DNA of 45,364 nt from Gammaproteobacteria bacterium (GTDB taxonomy: Bacteria > Pseudomonadota > Gammaproteobacteria > Steroidobacterales > Steroidobacteraceae): the NCBI GenBank assembly GCA_025357835.1, contig JANYLM010000018.1:1-45364 (forward strand), in the 5' to 3' direction. A model generated the notes under the pieces. That model was not told the DNA's origin. It ran no database searches and worked only from the letters and a program-made list of their open reading frames with translations. Below are positions 41,965 through 45,364 of the stretch, one piece after another (position 1 is the first letter of the stretch; each line of letters starts with the position of its first letter). The position numbers and the translations under genes were made by a program.

Positions 41965-42281
41965 TGGGCGCCCCTACTCAGTTGCCGGCCTTAGACCCCA
42001 AAGTACTCGGGAAACTACGCTGGGCGTGCCGTCGCGGCATGAAAGAACTGGACATATTGCTGGCGCGTTACCTGGACGAGCATTTTTGCAGCGCATCGAG
42101 TGCCGAGCAAGGCGCGTTTAGGCGGCTGCTGGAGACTCAGGACACGATTCTCTATCGGTACTGTCTTGGGGAGCAGCCACCGCCGCCCGAGTTCGCAGCC
42201 CTCATTGAACGAATTACGGCAAGCCCGGCCAGCCGCCGCAACCTGCTTAGCCACCAAAGCTCCGGCGCCGGCCGCTGCTAG
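41964..42281 (+). CDS. sdhE: FAD assembly factor SdhE
   Basis: SdhE (YgfY) binds SdhA and promotes covalent FAD attachment. The 105-residue product has the signature RGMKELDILLARYLDEHF, with the RGxxE motif essential for flavinylation. YRYCLGEQPPP matches the family's C-terminal block. It is a little longer than the 88-residue E. coli protein, with a Ser/Gly-rich tail. Here it is the last gene of the sdhCDAB operon. In E. coli sdhE is not in the sdh operon; placement directly in it is a convincing functional link. Confidence 0.93.
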   Translation: MGAPTQLPALDPKVLGKLRWACRRGMKELDILLARYLDEHFCSASSAEQGAFRRLLETQDTILYRYCLGEQPPPPEFAALIERITASPASRRNLLSHQSSGAGRC

Positions 42282-42314
42282 AATCTCGACCTGTGCACAA
42301 AGTCACGTTTAAAA

Positions 42315-42328
42315 CCGGCTCGTGCCGG
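42315..42328 (+). other. Short hairpin between sdhE and rpoE
   Basis: CCGGC (42315-42319) and GCCGG (42324-42328) form a 5-bp stem with loop TCGT. It is flanked by AAAA on the 5' side and GAATT on the 3' side. It could be a weak terminator of the sdh operon, but the T run is poor. Confidence 0.25.
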
Positions 42329-42336
42329 GAATTGTC

Positions 42337-42363
42337 GAACTTTTCCGTCGCCGGTCGGTCTAT
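42337..42363 (+). promoter_or_regulatory. Sigma-E-type promoter for rpoE
   Basis: GAACTT (42337-42342) and GTCTAT (42358-42363), separated by 15 nt, fit the sigma-E -35 (GAACTT) and -10 (GTCTRA) pattern well. They lie about 43 nt before the rpoE start, giving a leader of about 35 nt. This predicts autoregulation of rpoE-rseA-rseB, as known for E. coli. It also excludes a longer rpoE frame opening at 42322. Confidence 0.8.
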
Positions 42364-42405
42364 CGCGACAGGCTGGGTTGTGAGCTCGCCGGTTTGGGAT
42401 CACGC

Positions 42406-43008
42406 ATGAGCGTCGAAGATAGTGACCTCAATCTGGTCGAGAGAGTCCAGCGCGGCGAGCGCGCGGCGTTCGATTTGTTGGTTCTGCGGTACCAGCACAA
42501 GGTGCTGAAGCTGATCATGCGTTACGTGCACGATGCATCCGAGGCTGAAGACATCGCACAGGAGGCTTTCGTCAAGGCCTACCGTGCGCTGCAGTCGTTT
42601 CGCGGCGATAGCGCGTTCTATACTTGGTTGTATAGAATCGCGATAAACACCGCCAAAAACGCCCTGGTTGCCACGAAACGCAGGCCCATGGATTACGATC
42701 TAGACCTTCAGGACCCGGAGCAATACGAGCTACACGCGCGGCTGGCCGAGTCGGAGACCCCGGAGGCCTTGCTGCTCACGGACGAGATCCGGGACACCGT
42801 GAACCGCGCCATCGAGAATTTGCCGGAGGACCTGCGCACCGCCATCGTCCTTCGCGAATTGGAAGGATTGAGTTACGAGGACATTGCGCAAACCATGGAT
42901 TGCCCGGTGGGCACGGTGCGTTCGCGGATCTTTCGCGCACGCGAGGCGATCGACAAGAAGTTACGACCCATATTCGACGGCGGCCTTGGTCGGCCTGAGG
43001 ACACATGA
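42406..43008 (+). CDS. rpoE: RNA polymerase sigma factor RpoE (ECF sigma-E)
   Basis: RpoE directs RNA polymerase to envelope-stress promoters. The 200-residue protein has region 2 (about 28-95) with FDLLVLRYQHKVLKLIMRYV and SEAEDIAQEAFVKAYRALQSF, and the -10-contact segment WLYRIAINTAKN. Region 4 (about 135-190) has LPEDLRTAIVLRELEGLSYE and VGTVRSRIFRAREAI. From the ATG at 42406 it starts MSVEDSDLNLVERVQRGE. The stop overlaps the rseA ATG. A matching promoter lies upstream, and rseA and rseB follow. Confidence 0.96.
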   Translation: MSVEDSDLNLVERVQRGERAAFDLLVLRYQHKVLKLIMRYVHDASEAEDIAQEAFVKAYRALQSFRGDSAFYTWLYRIAINTAKNALVATKRRPMDYDLDLQDPEQYELHARLAESETPEALLLTDEIRDTVNRAIENLPEDLRTAIVLRELEGLSYEDIAQTMDCPVGTVRSRIFRAREAIDKKLRPIFDGGLGRPEDT

Positions 43009-43634
43009 GCGAACAAATTCGTGAACAGGTCTCGGCATTTCTCGATGGAGAATTGCCCAACTCGGAAACCGAACTACTGTTGAAGCGGCTCACTCGCGAT
43101 GCGGAGTTGCGCGAGAGCTTCGGCCGCTACGCCCTGATCGGCGAGGCGCTGCGCGGCCCGGGCCCGCTCATGGCGAAGGGCTTCGCCGCACGCGTTAATT
43201 TTGCGATCGACGGCGAACCGCTTCCGGCCAATGGCCATAGCTCGCAGGTCCGGGCGCCCCGCTGGTGGCGGCCCTTTGCGGGAGCTGCGGTCGCGGCCGG
43301 TGTGGCGGTCGTCGCGGTCGTCGCCTTGCAGCAGCGCGCCGTCGCGCCCACGCTTCGGCCGGGTGCGCCGCTCACCGCGCAGAACGCGGCCGCCGTCGCC
43401 GCTCCGGGTTTCACGCCGGTGCAGGCGCCCCGAGAGGCTATTTCCTATACGGTTCCGGCGGCTGCGCCGGCCGCGGCTACGGCCATGCCGCCCACGCGCT
43501 TGACCAATTACGTCTTCGCCCACAGCCGCTATTCTTCCGGCCTGGACCAACGTGGAGTGCTGGCGGATATGCTCATCGAGGCGGACGAACAGGCCCCCAA
43601 GGTCGAAGCAGCGGCGGCGCACGTCGCCCCATGA
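43005..43634 (+). CDS. rseA: Anti-sigma-E factor RseA
   Basis: RseA holds RpoE at the inner membrane until cleaved by DegS and then RseP. The 209-residue protein has the anti-sigma domain at the N-terminus (about 1-65: SAFLDGELPNSETELLLKRL and ESFGRYALIGEALRG). A membrane span (about 90-108) precedes an Ala/Pro-rich periplasmic part with HSRYSSGLDQRGVLADMLIE near the end. It overlaps both rpoE (4 nt) and rseB (4 nt). DegS is not in the window. Confidence 0.92.
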   Translation: MSEQIREQVSAFLDGELPNSETELLLKRLTRDAELRESFGRYALIGEALRGPGPLMAKGFAARVNFAIDGEPLPANGHSSQVRAPRWWRPFAGAAVAAGVAVVAVVALQQRAVAPTLRPGAPLTAQNAAAVAAPGFTPVQAPREAISYTVPAAAPAAATAMPPTRLTNYVFAHSRYSSGLDQRGVLADMLIEADEQAPKVEAAAAHVAP

Positions 43635-44692
43635 CGCGCCTGGTGCGCAAACGGGCCCATTGGCTGCTTCCTTGCGCCGTGGCGGGCGCCATGCTGGCGT
43701 CGCTGCCGCAACGTTCATCCGCGGCCGACGACCCGCGCGAGTGGCTGCAGAAGATGAATCAGGCCTTGGCGACGCGCAATTACGACGGCACCTTTTTTCA
43801 CTTGAGCGAGGGCCGGGTCGAGACCATGCGCATCGTGCATCGGGTGCGGGCCGGACGGGTGATCGAGCGGCTGCAGTCCTTGGACGGCTCAGGGCGGGAG
43901 TTCGTACGCAATAACGGCGAATTGACCTGTTATCTGCCGGATCAGCACACGGTACTGGTAGAGCCGCGCCCCGCTCACGGTCCGTTCTTAGGATCGCTGC
44001 CGCAATTCGGCGCGGGCGCCGACGAATTCTATCGCATCGAGACGCTGCCTTCGACGCGCGTGCTCGGCCGGGCCGCGCGCGTGATTGCGGTCAATCCGAA
44101 GGATCAATTCCGCTTCGGCTATCGCTTGTGGCTCGATGAGAGCACCGCGATGCCGCTCAAGACACAGCTGTGCGATTCCCGCGGCCAGGTGATTGAACAG
44201 ATATTCTTCGCGCGCCTGGACATGCCGGAGAGCATTCCGGACAGCGACCTCGCCCCGGCGGTGCGCACGGAGGGCATGCGCTGGGTGCGCCAGGGTCCTT
44301 CACAGGACACGGCCTCGCCGACACTCTCGGCATTTCGAGCCAGTGAACTGCCGCCGGGATTTCATTTGACCGTGGCAGGAGCCCAGACCATCGGCGGTGC
44401 CAGTGTTCCCGCGAGTCATTTGGTGTACTCGGATGGTCTGGCCACGGTATCGGTATTCGTCGAGGCGCAGCCGGGCGCCGCGACTGGCGCTGCGGCGGGT
44501 ACCGACACCGCGCCGAGTTCGCCCCCTGAGCCGCCGATGCAGGGGCTGGCGCGGGTCGGTTCGGGATTTGCGTTCTCCACCGTCGTACAGGGCCACCAAG
44601 TCACCGCGGTCGGCGAAGTGCCCGCTCAGACGGTGGAATTCATCGCGCACTCCGTGAAATCCTCGGGCGCCGCAGAGCTGCCGCGCCGCTGA
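43631..44692 (+). CDS. rseB: Sigma-E regulatory protein RseB (MucB)
   Basis: RseB is a periplasmic protein that binds RseA and senses lipopolysaccharide, shielding RseA from DegS. The 353-residue product has a signal peptide (cleavage near SSA-ADD, about residue 32). The large MucB/RseB N-terminal domain has NYDGTFFHLSEGRVETMRIV, RVRAGRVIERLQSLDG, and VLGRAARVIAVNPKDQFRFG. A smaller C-terminal domain begins at about residue 230 and contains an Ala/Pro-rich insert (about 285-305). It starts at ATG 43631 within the rseA stop. No rseC follows. Confidence 0.93.
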   Translation: MTRLVRKRAHWLLPCAVAGAMLASLPQRSSAADDPREWLQKMNQALATRNYDGTFFHLSEGRVETMRIVHRVRAGRVIERLQSLDGSGREFVRNNGELTCYLPDQHTVLVEPRPAHGPFLGSLPQFGAGADEFYRIETLPSTRVLGRAARVIAVNPKDQFRFGYRLWLDESTAMPLKTQLCDSRGQVIEQIFFARLDMPESIPDSDLAPAVRTEGMRWVRQGPSQDTASPTLSAFRASELPPGFHLTVAGAQTIGGASVPASHLVYSDGLATVSVFVEAQPGAATGAAAGTDTAPSSPPEPPMQGLARVGSGFAFSTVVQGHQVTAVGEVPAQTVEFIAHSVKSSGAAELPRR

Positions 44693-44705
44693 CCGGCGTT
44701 TGCCG

Positions 44706-44960
44706 ATGGCACCGCGTTTCCTGCTGTATTCACGCCCGCTGTGCGGCCTGTGCGAGGAGATGCTGGCAGAACTCCACGCGTTGCCGGCGGTGCAGCCTTT
44801 CGGCATCGATGTGCTCGATGTCGATGCGGACCCCGCTGCGCGGGTTCGCTATGGCCACAAAATTCCCGTGCTGCTGTTCGCCGGAGAGCTGGTGTGTCAC
44901 GGGCGCTTGGATGCGGACGAAGTGCATAAGGCCCTCGCTTGCCATCGCCGACCGGTATAA
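44706..44960 (+). CDS. Glutaredoxin-like protein (DUF836 type)
   Basis: This small thioredoxin-fold protein has 84 residues from the ATG at 44706; a TTG two codons upstream is an alternative. The start LLYSRPLCGLCEEM contains a CxxC (CGLC) redox motif. KIPVLLFAGEL holds the cis-Pro of the fold. It resembles DUF836 glutaredoxins, short proteins of unknown specific target. It follows rseB by 13 nt and may be co-transcribed. Its stop overlaps a TATAAT hexamer placed before lepA. Confidence 0.8.
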   Translation: MAPRFLLYSRPLCGLCEEMLAELHALPAVQPFGIDVLDVDADPAARVRYGHKIPVLLFAGELVCHGRLDADEVHKALACHRRPV

Positions 44961-44961
44961 T
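44956..44961 (+). promoter_or_regulatory. Candidate -10 element of a lepA promoter
   Basis: TATAAT is a perfect -10 hexamer located 28 nt before the lepA ATG and across the stop codon of the preceding gene. No -35 match occurs at 16-18 nt upstream; a TTGCCA at 44939-44944 is too close (11 nt). The call is tentative. Confidence 0.35.
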
Positions 44962-44988
44962 GGGGAGTTTGTCCGAACCCAGGCTTAG

Positions 44989-45364
44989 ATGAAGAATATC
45001 CGCAATTTTTCCATCATTGCTCATGTTGATCACGGCAAATCGACGTTGGCGGACCGATTCATCCAGGAATGCGGCGGTCTGGACGCCCGGGAAATGCAGG
45101 CCCAAGTGCTCGATTCGATGGATCTGGAGCGTGAACGGGGCATTACCATCAAGGCGCAAAGCGTCACGCTCGGCTACACATCCGCTAGCGGCGAGCTGTA
45201 CCAGCTGAACTTCATCGACACGCCGGGCCACGTGGATTTCTCGTACGAAGTATCGCGATCGCTGGCGGCGTGCGAAGGCGCCCTGCTGGTGGTGGATGCC
45301 GCCCAAGGCGTCGAGGCTCAGAGCGTTGCCAACTGCTATACCGCGCTGGAACAGGGGCTGGAAG
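44989..45364 (+). CDS. lepA: Elongation factor 4 (LepA), 5' part
   Basis: LepA is a translational GTPase that acts on stalled or pre-translocation ribosomes. The first 125 codons are present; the rest lies beyond the window. The G1 P-loop is AHVDHGKST (about residues 11-19), switch I includes [16 protein letters not shown], and G3 is [16 protein letters not shown]. An almost exact match to known LepA N-termini makes the identity certain. The start is ATG at 44989. The rpoE-rseAB-lepA arrangement is widespread in gammaproteobacteria. Confidence 0.97.
   Translation, partial: MKNIRNFSIIAHVDHGKSTLADRFIQECGGLDAREMQAQVLDSMDLERERGITIKAQSVTLGYTSASGELYQLNFIDTPGHVDFSYEVSRSLAACEGALLVVDAAQGVEAQSVANCYTALEQGLE

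Noticed and set aside
42322..42405. Longer rpoE reading frame starting upstream
   Set aside because: The sigma-E-type promoter sits inside it and the family N-terminus begins at 42406.
44939..44961. Full sigma-70 promoter before lepA
   Set aside because: TATAAT is perfect, but the only -35-like match (TTGCCA) is 11 nt away instead of 16-18.

Overview
The window is one continuous block of core housekeeping genes from a Gram-negative, LPS-producing, aerobic gammaproteobacterium with GC-rich DNA. Evidence for this is the order rpsB-tsf-pyrH-frr-uppS-cdsA-dxr-rseP-bamA-skp-lpxD-fabZ-lpxA-lpxB-rnhB-dnaE-accA, the ftsB/ispD/ispF/truD/surE/pcm/nlpD cluster, and rpoE-rseA-rseB followed by lepA. Several details differ from Escherichia coli: an ispD-ispF fusion, a metal-type KdsA, a DUF1674 gene beside sdhC, and DUF498 and COG4255-type genes next to recJ. 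They suggest a lineage near the Xanthomonadales/Nevskiales/Steroidobacter group, but this is inference and the window cannot fix the genus.

Layout. 1-2858: translation and nucleotide genes (3' part of rpsB, tsf, a clear terminator, pyrH, frr). 2855-14159: envelope and lipid genes (uppS, cdsA, dxr, rseP, bamA, skp, lpxD, fabZ, lpxA, lpxB) and rnhB, very tightly packed. 14156-20048: dnaE, accA, tilS. 20180-25547: pyrG, kdsA, eno, ftsB and a fused ispDF. 25558-30361: truD, a glutathione-transferase-like gene, a convergent Smr-domain gene, then surE, pcm, nlpD. 30362-31964: an AT-rich gap where many relatives carry rpoS, a leftward DUF498 gene and a divergent COG4255-like gene. 31970-37270: recJ, prfB (with its programmed frameshift), lysS, murI. 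37360-42281: leftward ygfZ, then a rightward DUF1674 gene, sdhC, sdhD, sdhA, sdhB, sdhE. 42337-44692: a sigma-E-type promoter followed by rpoE, rseA, rseB. 44706-45364: a small glutaredoxin-like gene and the 5' end of lepA.

How the genes work together. UppS supplies the undecaprenyl carrier from isoprenoid units made by Dxr and IspDF. CdsA and AccA feed phospholipid and fatty-acid synthesis. LpxD/FabZ/LpxA/LpxB and KdsA build the lipid A-KDO core. BamA and Skp assemble outer-membrane proteins. RseP, RseA, RseB and RpoE form most of the envelope-stress circuit that monitors that assembly. The succinate dehydrogenase operon is flanked by two likely flavinylation/assembly factors (DUF1674/SDHAF4-like and SdhE) and by YgfZ, an iron-sulfur maintenance protein. 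About fifteen neighbouring gene pairs overlap by 1-10 nt, mostly as ATGA or similar, so translational coupling is probably widespread.

I found no mobile elements, CRISPR arrays, tRNA or rRNA genes, and no clearly new multi-gene system. The most distinctive points are the IspDF fusion, the 82-residue tail on ribosomal protein S2, the SDH assembly-factor arrangement, the apparent absence of rpoS after nlpD, the odd bamA start region with a 14-codon leader frame, and sigma-E-type promoter matches.
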